Positions 12,312 through 23,239 of a stretch of 64,000 bases of DNA are shown one piece after another (positions within the stretch are counted from its first letter, which is position 1; every line of letters starts with the position of its first letter). A program made the position numbers and the translations under genes. Under the pieces are notes generated by a model. The model had not been told where the DNA came from, searched no databases, and saw nothing but the letters and a program-made list of their open reading frames with translations. This stretch comes from Geosiphon pyriformis (Eukaryota > Glomeromycota > Glomeromycetes > Archaeosporales > Geosiphonaceae), in the NCBI GenBank assembly GCA_016748015.1, contig JAAOMT010000128.1, forward strand, positions 255,538-319,537, read 5' to 3'.

Positions 12312-12995
12312 TTACAGCTTCAACAAACCAATTTTTGAACAGAAAACCTTTACACAATACAATGTACAAAACATCATTGAAAGCACACAGATAAAGCATC
12401 TGCAAGACCTAAAATGACAGTCTAAACCTAACAAAATACCCCACTTAGCACAAAATGCTGCAAGCAAGTCACCACGCATTTCAGAGTCAAATGTACAAAT
12501 AAAAAAATGATCAGAATTTTCAATCTTTCTGCAATAAAGACACAAAACACTAGGGTAATTTTTGTTATATAAGCACTTTCGAACAGCAATTAGCAAACAA
12601 TAATATAAGACTTTTATGAAGTAAGAATGCAAACTAGCTGTTGATTTACTTGTAAAACTCACCAAAATATAAGAGTCAAAATGCCAAACCAAAACCATAC
12701 AAATCCAATTCATATTACCAACTAAGCAATTGTTAATAACTTCAGAACCAGAGCCAAATGTCCAGCTAGCATAATGAACATATCCAAAAACCCTTCTAGT
12801 AAAACAGTGAACATTTCCAGACACCATTGTCCCACCAGCCCTAATAAACTTATCTTTAATCAGAACTGAAAGCACAAGATCTGAACCAGCAGCCATACAA
12901 GCCAGCTCATCAACATGGTTATTATCCAAAACACCTGAATGTTTTTTAACTTTGCACCAAGAAATACTTAGCCCCTTATCTCTAATAGCCATCAC
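12312..12995 (-). pseudogene. LINE-C RNase H C-terminus and Zn-like tail
   Basis: 227 open codons begin with ISWCKVKKHSGVLDNNHVDE (RNase H handle with the conserved His and Asp) and later show CLYCRKIENSDHFFIC, a CxxC...H...C metal-binding pattern typical of the end of LINE ORF2. The N-terminal half of RNase H lies at about 13,010-13,320 and is broken by stops. Not functional on its own. Confidence 0.7.
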
Positions 12996-13466
12996 AATAC
13001 CATGCCATTCTATTCAACAACAATTCCAAAAATCTGGTGAAATTAGAGCTGACTCAGTAACATAAGCATCCAAGACAGCTTGACTGTTTGAGTATACTAC
13101 AACCAAGCTGCTGGGAAGAACACACAACAAAGCCAGAGAAATAGCCTACAACTTCATTAGTATAGAAAACACCAACTCATTAACTCTAATGCCAATACTC
13201 AGATTTAAGTCAGAAAAATAGACAGCTGCCTCACAACCCAGCTTATGCATACCTAAATTCCTCAAAGACTCATTAGTATAGACATTAACAATGTCTAAAT
13301 TAGCAGCCAAAAGATTTTACTTCAAACCAGAGAATTTTTCAGAGCCACAAACATCTAAAGACTGAGAACTGATATTAATTGCCATAGCAGAAAATAAAAA
13401 CTTGGCCAAAAAACTATATGCTAAACTAAACCAATGAAAAATCAGATCTCTTGGATCAAGTCTCTT

Positions 13467-14380
13467 TTAACAGCAAAAACTCTTCCAATCCAAGACTAAT
13501 CTTTTCTTATTATACAATTGTTCCACAAAAGTGAAACCAAATCTTTTGAGTAAACATGAAACATTATAAAACATCTGATTTCCTAAAACAATAAACATCA
13601 GAGTGCTACCAGAAAAATGGAAAGCAGACAGAAGAAAATTGTTCAGAGACATATTACAATCCAAAAATATCCTTATAATATCAGCCAAGAAATTATTGGC
13701 CAAATTGATACACAACTTTACAGGCCGATGCAAAAGATGAATGAGAGACCAACTCAAAACTTGCAGATTTAGATACTTATGATTAAACAGTTGGCTAACA
13801 AGCCCATTAGCATTTGAGAAATTCATCACAGATGCAACTTTGCTTTTAGCTTGCAATTGCTCAAATGATTTCAAATCATACAAAGAAGAGTAATAGAGAG
13901 CTTTATTAAAAAAATCTCTTAGAAGGCCAGTTTTTGATTTTAAACTTTTCCTAATCAATATATCCCATTTAGCATATATGCTCTTAGAAATAAAACTAAA
14001 CTGAGTTCTATAGCTAACAATAGGCTGTAACACAGCTAAGACCAGATAGAAAAATTGCTTGTTCAAAACAGTCTTTCTCAGAACCAAATTAACAAAAAAC
14101 CTGACATCTGAATAAGTCTTTGCCAAACTAGGTTTGGACAAACTTTTAGATAATAAAAAAATTCCAAGATACCTATAAGAATCTTCTTTACAAACAATTG
14201 AGTTTGGCAAACCACTAATTGACAAAGATACTTCCCTAACTCTCTGGTTTATAAAGATGACCACAGTTTTTTTATTATTAATAGAAATATTATTTACTCT
14301 AAAAAACTCATTAGCAATATCCAAAATATATTAAATGGCCACTTGGCTATTTTCCATCCAAATTGTGTTGTCAATAAAAG
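13467..14380 (-). pseudogene. LINE-C reverse transcriptase palm/thumb, truncated
   Basis: An open stretch of 285 codons (13,467-14,324) covers the post-palm region (NNISINNKKTVVIFIN, YRYLGIFL, then the thumb). The palm box just upstream, outside the Met-initiated frame, has the mutated FIDN. The N-terminal fingers are cut off by Gypsy-D. The long open frame suggests this copy is younger than LINE-B in this part. Confidence 0.75.
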
Positions 14381-14602
14381 CACCAGCTATTAGAAATAAA
14401 ATTAACCCACTTTGGCCCTTTAATTTCTCAGTTCTAGCAACAAATTTTGTGTCAATCTGGTAGTCACACAAACTTTCCTGTTTTTTAACCTTATATAAAA
14501 GGGGATCATAGAAAATCCTCTATAATAAAGAAGAAAACACTTCACTTTGGTCAAGACTATCATGCATTTAGTATTCATCTGTCAGACCAAAATCAGTCAC
14601 AA

Positions 14603-15256
14603 TATTACAAGTTGGAGTAATAAGCTAATAGATAACAAGGAAAAACAAGATTGTAGGGTAATGAAAAAAATCAAAAAAAATTTAACTTCAAAAAGTGAAT
14701 TGAATGAGTATGGATTCAATGTGCAAGATCAGTCTTATAAAATATCTCAGTTATTATACTTTTCTAAAAATAACCAGAGAATCTGAAGGTAAAGAGATAG
14801 TCTGTACTGTTAACAAATGATTACATACTGGTATAATTCTATGTCTTACATTAATGCTCTTAGAATTTAATATCAAGTATCAGATATACTCTTCAGTTAC
14901 ATTTTATTCAATAATTTTCAAATACTGCAATTACACGTTTCAGAAAAAGAGTAAGAAATAACCAACAAGTAATCTTTTATCCTAAAATATTTAGATACTT
15001 AAAGGTAAGGAAAGGAAAATTAATGATAAAAGAATAATTGAGATGAAAGTTGTTATTTTATTTATTTTTTTTCTTTGATTTTTGACATACTTTTCTACAA
15101 CTAAAAGATTCATTGCTTATATAGCTATTAAAAGTGGTCAATAATCAGGTCAATGACTAGGTCAATGATCAGGTCAACAGTCAGATCATTGATCAGGTCA
15201 ATGATCATTTTCTAAAAATAGAATGGCTAATTTATATGACATCAATGACTAATACA
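14603..15256 (-). repeat. Gypsy-D 3' LTR (left copy)
   Basis: 654 bp, matching 21,625-22,264 throughout, with differences mostly transitions. It contains a TATATAA-like box on the minus strand near 15,117-15,126 and six 12-bp repeats at 15,136-15,207. Boundaries were set by comparing the two copies. Confidence 0.85.
15136..15207. repeat. 12-bp tandem array in Gypsy-D LTR, 6 units
   Basis: Six contiguous 12-bp units of consensus GGTCAATGATCA, each with the palindrome-like TGATCA end. The partner LTR has five units at 22,156-22,215. One unit accounts for most of the length difference between the LTRs (654 against 640 bp). Confidence 0.9.
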
Positions 15257-15264
15257 TATAATAA

Positions 15265-15732
15265 TTAATAAAAAGTATAAGTTTCAACCATAATATCATC
15301 TTCTTCAAAGAGATTGAGCTTTAACAAAATCAAACTATTCATGGTGTAATCTATTTGAAAAGTTTTATTTAACTCAAAGCTAACTAGTTTGTTGAAGTTT
15401 TTTGTGAATAAAGTATATAGTATTTGAGGTGAAATGAGTTTTGTATCCAAAAGACTAAATCTTTGTATTAGAGTTTTGGCTCTGTTAGCAATAGTTAAAA
15501 CTCTTGGGACATTTAACTGTATAATGTCCAAAATTTCTGCCTGTATCTCTGAAGTTGTTTTCTTCATGAGTTTTATATCCTCTATGATTTCTCCAAGGCG
15601 ACCATAAAGTTCTAATTGCCTTCCATATGACAAGTTTTTGTCTATAAGTAAGATTTCTTGAAGTGTTTTTTCAATTGTGCTGAAAAATGAGAGTATAGCT
15701 GCTGTTATACTTTCTAACAGATATTTATCCAT
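15265..15732 (-). CDS. Extra ORF downstream of integrase in Gypsy-D
   Basis: 155 codons, uninterrupted, ending 9 bp from the 3' LTR. The protein is helical and amphipathic (LLESITAAILSF..., repeated Leu/Ile spacing), with no signal peptide or clear membrane segment, so it does not look like an envelope. I recognise no family. It is the only long unbroken frame in this otherwise damaged element. Gypsy-E also carries coding sequence between integrase and 3' LTR, so a post-integrase protein may be a feature of these elements. It could be the C-terminal part of a longer polyprotein. Function unknown. Confidence 0.5.
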   Translation of the reverse strand: MDKYLLESITAAILSFFSTIEKTLQEILLIDKNLSYGRQLELYGRLGEIIEDIKLMKKTTSEIQAEILDIIQLNVPRVLTIANRAKTLIQRFSLLDTKLISPQILYTLFTKNFNKLVSFELNKTFQIDYTMNSLILLKLNLFEEDDIMVETYTFY

Positions 15733-16146
15733 TTTGCTACCAATTTTTTTTCTTCTGATAGTAGTTTTCTTTGGTCTAATAACAGTATGTATTCTACTGT
15801 TATCAATTATAGTGGTTTGTTTTCCAATAGTCAGAGTAGCATTTGGATAGTTTTTGATTCAATACTTATGGAGAGTATAGAAGACATTTTGAATGTTTTA
15901 ATTCAGAAAATAATTGTTCATGCTAATTAAAGATACCTGTTTTTGAAATGGTGCATTTATTTATACCTGATTTTTGCTGATCATTTGAGTTGGTATTACC
16001 ACAACAGGCAACTAATCAGGTCGTTTATGATATTTCTTGAGTCGTGTACTATAAACAGAATGATCATTGAAGATTGTTCTAGATTGATCTTAAAAAATAT
16101 AAAAACCATTGTTTAAAACTTTGTTGACTATAAAGAGTCCTTTCTA

Positions 16147-16990
16147 TCAGCTAGAGAATTTATTACCATAGACATTGTCTCTGTCTGAATGGTATTCTAA
16201 TATCAAGTTGCCAACACTTAAAGAAAGTGTTTTATAGGTTTTTTTTTTCTTAAGCTTTTTTTGGAACTGTTTTATTTTTTCAAAAGCAATTATTTGTGCT
16301 TCTACCAAGGAGTCAAGAATGGTACCAAGTCTTTTTTGCAAAATATCTTTGTAATTTGCTATTGTGATCTCTTCAAAAAGTATTGTTTTAATATCAGTTT
16401 CTATTGGTAGTATTGCCATGCATTCATAGAGCAAATAAAAAGATTCATAACTTGTTATGTTATGATTTACAGTTCTATAAGCAAACAAAGCTAAAGGCAG
16501 TACTTTGTCTCATAAGTTTGTTTCTTCACTGGTTTTGGTTAGGGTTTCATATAGTGTTTTATTAAAACGTTTTACTAAGCTATTTGTTTGAAAGTGATAA
16601 AAGGAGGAAAGTTTATGATGTATTCCCATTTTTCTACAAAGTTCTTTAACCAGTGTACTGAATAAAGCTCTTCTTTTATCAGATAAAAGTTCTTTGGGGC
16701 AGCCATGATGGCAAATAATATCTTTATAAATGAAATTGGCTATTGAGACTGCTGTTTGGTCAGAAGTGGCTTTTGCTTTTACCCACTTTGTAAAATAGTC
16801 AGTAGCTGTAATAATGTATCTGTTGCCATCAGGAGTTATTGTTAAAGGTTTAACAACATCTATACCAATTCTGTCAAATGGTTGACCAACAGAGATTGGA
16901 TGGATATTTTCTTTGTGATTGGGTTTGCCTCTTTTTTGGCAGATGTCACAGGTTTTGATGTATTTAGCAATGTTCTTTTCCAAGATAGGC
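16147..16990 (-). pseudogene. Gypsy-D integrase, inactivated
   Basis: 16,510-16,983 has the zinc-binding end (CDICQKRGKP), the first catalytic Asp (RIGIDVVKPL), the second (GCPKELLSDKRRALF) and the expected Glu helix, which reads TNSLVKRFNKTL: the catalytic Glu is Lys (AAA for GAA). 16,147-16,488 is the C-terminal part after a stop near 16,490-16,509. The enzyme would insert element cDNA into the genome; this copy cannot. Confidence 0.85.
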
Positions 16991-17179
16991 CATAATAGTG
17001 AGCTAAAGTTTTCTAAATTGTCTTTGTTTTTCCAAAGTGTCTAGCTAATAGGTCAGTGTACATGTTGTATATTACAATTTCTCTTTCTTTAAATCTGATG
17101 ACTCTTTGAGGATAGTTAGGATCTTTTTTATTTTTTTTATATAGCTGGTTTTGACAAATCAAATAGAAATTTAATTGTT

Positions 17180-18570
17180 TGTGCAAATGTTTTCTTTACT
17201 GCCAAGTGTATTCTGGTGGGTATTGTCCTTTACCCAAAAATTTTATTAAGGCAGAGTAGTTGTCCAAGTTCATTATTGTGTTTGTTTGTGAAGGAGTTAC
17301 TAATAATTAAGTTGGTTTGGTTTGAGAAATTGTACTATCACTGAATGGTAAGTCTAAAGAAAGCATCAGCATTTTGATAATTTGTTTCTTTGCAGTGTTA
17401 AATATTATAGTTGAATTCATCCAAATGAAGTATTCAGTAAATTATTTGTTTGTGTTCTAGCTTTTTTTTATTGTATAGCCAAACCAAGACTTGATGATCT
17501 GTTACCACTAAAAATTTTGCACCAAGAAGATATTGATTCCAGTAACTAGTAGTCCAAACTACTGCTAAACATTTTTGTTTAGTAACTGAATAGTTTTTTT
17601 TTGCTAATGTAAAGGATCTACTGGCATATATTATGGCATGTTCTCTGCCATTTTCATTTTTTTGTGAAAAGACAGCACCAAGTTCATAGCCAGATACATT
17701 AGTGTAGAGGATAAAAAATTGGTCCAGATTAGGTTGCTTGAGAATTGGTTTAGTAACAAGTTTTTCCTTTAGAATTTCAAAAACTTTTTGTTGATAAGTG
17801 CTCCAGTGATAATTGACATTTTTTCTGAGTAGCTAATTGAGAGGAAAGGCAATTTTGAAGAAATTCTTGATAAATTTGTGATAATATAAAGCCAAACCAA
17901 GGAAAGAGCATAGTTCAGGAACATTTATTGGTTGTTTAATGTTTTGAACTTTTTCAACTTTAGCTGGGTCAGGGAAGATTCCATCTTTTGTAATAAGATA
18001 ACCAAAGAATTGGGTGAATTGGTGTCTAAAAAAAGATTTGGTTGGGTTGATTTTAAGATCAGCATTTTTAAGCAGGTCAAAAATTTTCTGCAAATGTTCA
18101 AAATGTTCATCCCAGGTTTTTGAGTAGACTATTATGTTATCTAAGTAAACCAGAATAAAGTTTTCTTTTATTGATTCAAATACTTTGTTCATTAGGTGTT
18201 AAAAGGTGGAAGAAGTATTGATAAGACCAAAAGACATGACTGTAAATTTATAGATGCCATACTTGGTGATGAAGACAGTTTTTTTTCTGCTTTCTGGATC
18301 TATCTTTATTTGCCAGAATCCAGCAGTTAAGTCAATAGTTGAGAAAAAAACAGCACCATTAAATTTATCTAATATTGCATTAATTTTAGGAAGTAGATAC
18401 ATGTCTCTTATAGTAATAGCATTTAGTTGACAGTAGTCAACACAGAAGCATAAGGTTCCATCTTTTTTAGATACCACTACAACTGGGAAAGCCTATTCAC
18501 TCTTGGTTTTTTGTATGAATTCAAGATTTTTCATCCAGTTTATCTCTTTCTTAATAAACTCATCATTATG
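17180..18570 (-). pseudogene. Gypsy-D reverse transcriptase and RNase H, inactivated
   Basis: 18,199-18,477 contains the fingers and palm start (VSKKDGTLCFCVDYCQLN, STIDLTAGFWQI, KYGIYKFTVMSFGLINTSS). 17,833-18,192 contains the palm box, ILVYLDNIIVYSKT: YLDD with the second Asp as Asn. RNase H follows at about 17,780-17,400, where the first catalytic strand reads LYTNVSGYELGAVFS (TDAS to TNVS), then the TDHQ motif. Stops separate the pieces. Confidence 0.85.
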
Positions 18571-19377
18571 TCAATTGGATTGATAAGGCTTCAAATAGAT
18601 GGGATGAGTTTTTTTTGTGGTGATGATGTGTTGTATTACATGAGTTTGTCTAGGAGTATCACTTTCTTTTAAGATAACTGGGCTATTCCTAGCCAACAGA
18701 TTTTTAATGTTCACTTTTCTTTCTTTAAAAGAAGGTTTTTTTTGTTCTACAATTAGTAATTGGATTTCAAGTAGTTTACTCTTAAAAAACTTCTGTACTT
18801 CTTTTAGTTCTTTTCTGAATATCAAACTAATTGGCTCCCAATTTTTGTAATAGATTAGGCAAGACTTGTATTCATTACTAAGGGAATACAAAGGTTTATT
18901 ATACTAGTATCTGGCATAAGGACCATGCTACCAATAGTTGTATTTTGCTTTCTTGTCAGATTTTTTGTCAAAGGTTCTTCTGAGGATATTATAGTAAGGC
19001 CAGCAGATTAGCTTGCTATTTACCATGATTTCTTTTTTGTCAGTCTTAACATTGTCCAGTGATTTGTCATTGCTGGTGAAAATAATATAGATGAATTTAG
19101 CAATTTTTTTTTGTTCTTCTTGATCTTTTTTTTTATTACTCTCATTATCATTTGATTTATTTGATTGTTTTTCTTCTTGGTTCTATTTGGATACTGGAGA
19201 GATTGTCCAATGACAGTACTTAACTACAATGGATTTCTTACCACATCTAATGATTAGTTCACAGAGTTCATAATTAAGCAAGGCTTTTGCTTTCTTGAGC
19301 CATTCATTGTTAACTATTATGATGTATTCTTTTGCTTCAGATACCTCCATGTTAGTTTTAATGCTGATGTCATTGAT

Positions 19378-19785
19378 TCAGACAGGAACAGCTTTGGCTA
19401 TGCCCAAATCTTTCTTCTTGTTACCATGTATATTAGTTATTGGTTTTATGAATGGTTTATCAATCTTTCTGCCAATTGCTTCTAAAAAGTGTTTGGCAAT
19501 AACACTAACAGATGATCCACTGTTTAGGATCAGATCAATGAAGTAACCAGCCACTTGGGCTTTACAAATAAGAGGAGTAACATTGCTGTTGTTAGCAAGT
19601 TCAGCTTGATGTGGGCACTTGTTGGTTTTTGGTGTCTTTTTTTTGAGAATTAAAGATTTGCAAAGGTCTTTTCTGAATTGGAGATGGGTCATTAACTGGC
19701 CAAAGATAATATAAGCAGGTGTTTTCATGAGATTTTTAACAACAGAATAGGATCCAGATTTTTGTACAATTTTTGAAAATTCCAA
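19378..19785 (-). pseudogene. Gypsy-D aspartic protease, inactivated
   Basis: 135 codons. The retropepsin active-site strand reads IDLILNSGSSVSVI, where the family has D-S/T-G; the catalytic Asp is Asn (AAT). Upstream is the family's variable region. In a live element the protease processes the Gag-Pol polyprotein. Confidence 0.8.
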
Positions 19786-19999
19786 CTTTGGAGAATTCTT
19801 AAAAACTTTAGCCTTTAATAGCTCATTGTTATCAACAGTTGATTTGGATGCCTTGTTTGGGTCCAGAGCAAAATCAACCTTGGCTTTTTTCTTCTTTCTG
19901 GTTGATTCAAAGGTGTTGATTGCTAGTTCATCTATATTATGGTCATTATTAGTTAGGTTAAAAGCATAAAAGGGGTTTTTTTCTGGTTGGCTTGCACTC

Positions 20000-21572
20000 T
20001 TACTCTTTGAAGATGTGTCTACTAGTTTAAAGGCTGATAAACAGTGGCTTCAACTAAGGGATCCTCTCCAAAGAAATTGATGTTGACATGATTGGGTCAT
20101 TGGTTGGAAACATTGTTGTTGATAATTCTGTTGTTTTAATTGTCATTGTTTCTGGAAGCTGAAGAAGGCAGGAGAGGATTGTTGTAATCTCTGGAAAAAT
20201 GTTCAGTTAATTCACAGTGATAATACATAGGTGGGCCACAATTTTGTTGTCTTTAATAAGAGAGTTGCTGGAATTAATTAAAATGGGGTTTAAATCTGGA
20301 TCTTTGGGGTTGTTGATTTTCTCTGACTGCTTGGGTTAAGAGTTCTAGTAACTGGGCAAAATTAGCTGTGAGTCTATTTATTAACTGTTCATTTGAGTCT
20401 TAAGTTTGGGTAGCAAAAGAGGTAGTAGTCATTTGGGGAGCAGAAGCCATAACAAGAGCAGAAACAAAAACTGGAAGTGTGAATCCCAAGTGCATCCTTT
20501 GGTTGTCTTCAATTTGTTGGGCAAGTTCAATGACCATGTCCATTGTGGAATTATTTTTCAGTACCAAGAGAAACCAAAGAGCATAAGAAAGATCAGTTTT
20601 TAATTCTTTTGTAAAAGAATAAATCTTTTGTTCTTCTGTCCAGTTTCTTTCAAAATCTACTTACTTGATTAATTTTTTGATTGCTTTGGCATACTCAGTT
20701 ACAACTTCACCAGAATCTTGAGTTTTTTTTTCTAATTCTATATGCCATTTGAATATTAAGATAGGAGTTTTAAATTTAGTTTCAAACCAGATTATGAAAG
20801 AAGTGTTTTCTTCTTTAGCATTTGTTGGTGCCCATCTAATGATTTTTTGGTAAGCACCAGCATCAGTTTTTTGTGAGAATCAAGTAGCAGAAAAGCCTTA
20901 GAGGTAGCCACCAACAATTTGGAACTTGTATTCATTATCATATTGGTTGGTTGTGGCAGCTTTTTCAAAGTCATCCAATCATTCAATTGGATCTTGTGTA
21001 TTATCTCTGAATAATGGTAGTGGAGTATTGTTTCTTCACCCTAAAGCAGTTTGTATGTCTTGGAAGATGATCAGGATGTTTTGTTATATGGAGTCATTAG
21101 CCATTAGTTCAGAAGTAACTGTTTGTATAGAATGTTCTGATTCACTTAAGAAAAGATCAAAAACAAAAGCAGTTTGATAGTTTTCTTCTTTTGTTTCAAG
21201 TGAAGTCTCAACTAATTAATGGGCAGTAATCCAAAAATAGATTTAATGATTCAAATATTTGAAATCAGGGGGCTGTTGTTCAAAGGTTATTGAGTATAAA
21301 AGTTGATTAATGCTGTTGTTTTTTTCTTTAAAGTTGTTTTCAAGATAAGCTTGGTTAAAATAGTAAGTTGTATAGGCTGTGTAAGTTTCAGCTGAATGCT
21401 CATTCAGAAACCAGTTCCAAAAGTCTTGGAATTGTCTGCTAGATTGTTTTTCAATGAAAAAGCAAATCAAGCAGGAGGACAAAAAATTGAGTTCAATAAA
21501 GTCTAAATCGTTTTTGTTATGTGCTTTAAAGTGTTTTTCTAATTGTTGTGAGAAGTATGAATAATTACCCAT
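20000..21572 (-). pseudogene. Gypsy-D gag, broken
   Basis: Begins MGNYSYFSQQLEKHFKAH at 21,572. After stops it continues with a capsid-like region at about 21,060-20,640 (PLFRDNTQDPIEWLDDFEKA, then FETKF) that fits the retrotransposon gag domain. At about 20,200-20,250 the nucleocapsid zinc knuckle is recognisable but ruined: the first Cys is lost and the last is Tyr. Several TAG/TGA/TAA stops lie where Gln or Trp codons are expected. Confidence 0.7.
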
Positions 21573-21602
21573 ATAATAGAAAACAAAGTAGAATTTGACA
21601 AT

Positions 21603-21618
21603 CTTACAGAGAGCACCA
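21603..21618 (-). promoter_or_regulatory. Primer-binding site of Gypsy-D
   Basis: On the minus strand reads TGGTGCTCTCTGTAAG, a few bases inside the 5' LTR. It starts with the TGG complementary to a tRNA CCA end. Gypsy-E has the same site with one difference at 23,124-23,139. Confidence 0.7.
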
Positions 21619-21624
21619 CTTTTA

Positions 21625-22264
21625 TGTTATGGGTTGGAGTAACAAGCTAACAGATAACAAGGGAGAACAAGATTGTAGAGTAATGAAAGAAATCAAAAAG
21701 AATTCAACTTCAAAGAGCAAATTGAATGAGTATGGATTCAATGTGCAAGATCAATCTCATAAAATATCTCAGTTACTGTACTTTTTTAAAAATAACTGGG
21801 GAATCTAAAGATAGAAAAATAGTCCATACTGTTAACAAATGATCACACTGGTATAATTTTATGCCTTATATTGACACTCTTAAAATTCAATATCAGGTAT
21901 CAAATGTACTCTTTAGTCACATTTTATTCAATAATCTTCAAATGCTGCAATTACACATTTCAAAAAAAGAGTAAGAAATAACTAACAAGTAATCTTTTAT
22001 CCCAAAATGTTCAGATACTTAAAGGTAGGGAAAGAGAAATTAGTGATAAAAAAATAATTGAGATAAAAGTTGTTATTTTATTTATTTTTTTTCTTTGATT
22101 CTTAACATATTTTTTTACAGCTAAGAGATTTATTGCTTATATAGCTATGAAAAATAGTCAATGATTAGGTCAATGATCAGATTAATAGTTAGGTTATTAA
22201 TCAGGTCAATGATCACTTTCTAAAAATAGAGTGGCTAATTTATATGACATCAGTAGCTAATACA
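21625..22264 (-). repeat. Gypsy-D 5' LTR (right copy)
   Basis: 640 bp, partner of 14,603-15,256. Contains the TATATAA-like box (22,137-22,143, minus) and five 12-bp units at 22,156-22,215. It abuts the Gypsy-E 5' LTR with only three bases between. Confidence 0.85.
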
Positions 22265-22344
22265 TGTTGTTACTCATAGAAATATAGAAAATATATATTA
22301 GCATAGTTATTAACCAATCAGAAGTAGACGTAGTAAAATGTGGA

Positions 22345-22500
22345 ATTTCAGAATTCCTCTTAGGAATTGCAGGATTCTAGGAATTACAGAATTCTCACAA
22401 GGAATCGCAAGATTCCAGAATTCTAGGATTCCTCTCAAAAGAATTGCAGAATTCCAGGAATCCCAGGATTTCTGTTGTAAAGAATTGAGGAATTAAGGAA
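22345..22500. repeat. GGAATTCC-type repeat array in Gypsy-E LTR
   Basis: About 155 bp made of degenerate repeats of GGAATTGCAGGATTCC-like units with many GAATTC palindromes. The partner array is at 31,645-31,800. It lies immediately upstream of the TATA-like box, the position of LTR enhancer repeats. Confidence 0.8.
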
Positions 22501-22511
22501 TCTCAATTATG

Positions 22512-22519
22512 TATATATA
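22512..22519 (+). promoter_or_regulatory. TATA-like box of Gypsy-E 5' LTR
   Basis: TATATATA between the repeat array and a conserved transcript-start-like region. The same box occurs at 31,807-31,814 in the 3' LTR and at 62,669-62,676 in the LTR of Gypsy-H. Confidence 0.5.
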
Positions 22520-23123
22520 GCAGTAGGATTAGAAGCTAAAAAAACAGACTTTGAAGTTTAGATTTCATCTAGACAACTTTCCAAATCACAAATAAATAAC
22601 TGTTTGTTATCTCAAACTCACTGTCACTATCAACACTTTATGTTGATAGTAATTGATACTTAACCATGCTAGAACAATAGCTCTTGATCATGGCTATTGA
22701 CAGAATACTAACTTGTAAATTGCCTTGGCTTATTTCTTTTCTTTCTTTATTTTTCTTTATTTTTTTTCTTTATTTTATTTTGATTTTATTGTTGTGCACT
22801 AATTGGTTGAATAAAGTGCTAGATTACTGACATCAAGGATTGCCTGGTAAAAAACTCCTGCAAAAGAGTAGGACATGTACAGCAGATACAGAATACTTAC
22901 CAGAGGATTGCTGGCCATCATGCCAAGAGAAGAATTGACAGAATTGCAATTCTGGGAAGCTACAGATAAAACAACTATTAAATCTCTGTCTATTATACAA
23001 AGAACTCAAACCAAAACCTTCAGATACAAAACCTTTAGAGCACTATCAATTGCAACTAGATTTGAGTACCAAGTTATGGGTTTGTTATTTAATCCAATAC
23101 CAGAAGTAGTCACCTGTAATATT

Positions 23124-23139
23124 TGGTGCTCCCTGTAAG
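23124..23139 (+). promoter_or_regulatory. Primer-binding site of Gypsy-E
   Basis: TGGTGCTCCCTGTAAG two bases after the 5' LTR; the TGG start pairs with a tRNA CCA end. Nearly identical to the site of Gypsy-D, so both elements probably use the same primer. Confidence 0.7.
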
Positions 23140-23239
23140 ATATAATCCTACAGAGAACCAGCATTAACAACCCTATCCAAAAGTGGCAGAATCAAAAAAA
23201 GTCAAAGCAAACCATCTAAGATTTGCGAAATCCTTATTT

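Larger units (their letters stand above)
11808..14602 (-). mobile_element. 3' half of a LINE (LINE-C) truncated by Gypsy-D
   Basis: Reads right to left from the reverse transcriptase palm through RNase H to a long poly(A) tail (the T-tract at 11,808-11,879, which contains the N gap). It aligns with LINE-B positions of about 7,258 down to 4,540. The right end stops where the Gypsy-D LTR starts (14,603), so everything 5' of the RT fingers is missing here. The palm box at about 14,365-14,380 reads FIDN, the second Asp changed to Asn. It is a separate copy from LINE-F, because the two overlap by about 475 bp of LINE sequence. Confidence 0.8.
14603..22264 (-). mobile_element. Ty3/gypsy LTR retrotransposon (Gypsy-D)
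   Basis: Two direct LTRs (14,603-15,256 and 21,625-22,264) flank, read right to left, a primer-binding site, gag, aspartic protease, reverse transcriptase, RNase H, integrase and an extra ORF. The order PR-RT-RH-IN is that of Ty3/gypsy. Ends are TGT...ACA on the better preserved copy. I see no 5-bp target duplication (CACAA on the left, TGTTG on the right). The protease Asp, one RT Asp, the first RNase H Asp and the integrase Glu are each replaced through G-to-A changes, so the copy is dead. Confidence 0.88.
22268..23121 (+). repeat. Gypsy-E 5' LTR
   Basis: 854 bp, starts TGTTAC and ends GTAATA (GTAACA in the partner). It contains an irregular GAATTCC/GGATTCC-rich array at 22,345-22,500 and a TATATATA box at 22,512-22,519. 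Matches 31,571-32,407. Confidence 0.88.

Noticed and set aside
15136-15207. CRISPR-like or satellite array
   Set aside because: Units are contiguous without spacers, present in both LTRs and confined to them; it is a U3-like tandem repeat.
15265-15732. Envelope gene making Gypsy-D a retrovirus-like element
   Set aside because: No signal peptide, no transmembrane segment, no Cys pattern; only helical cytosolic-looking sequence.
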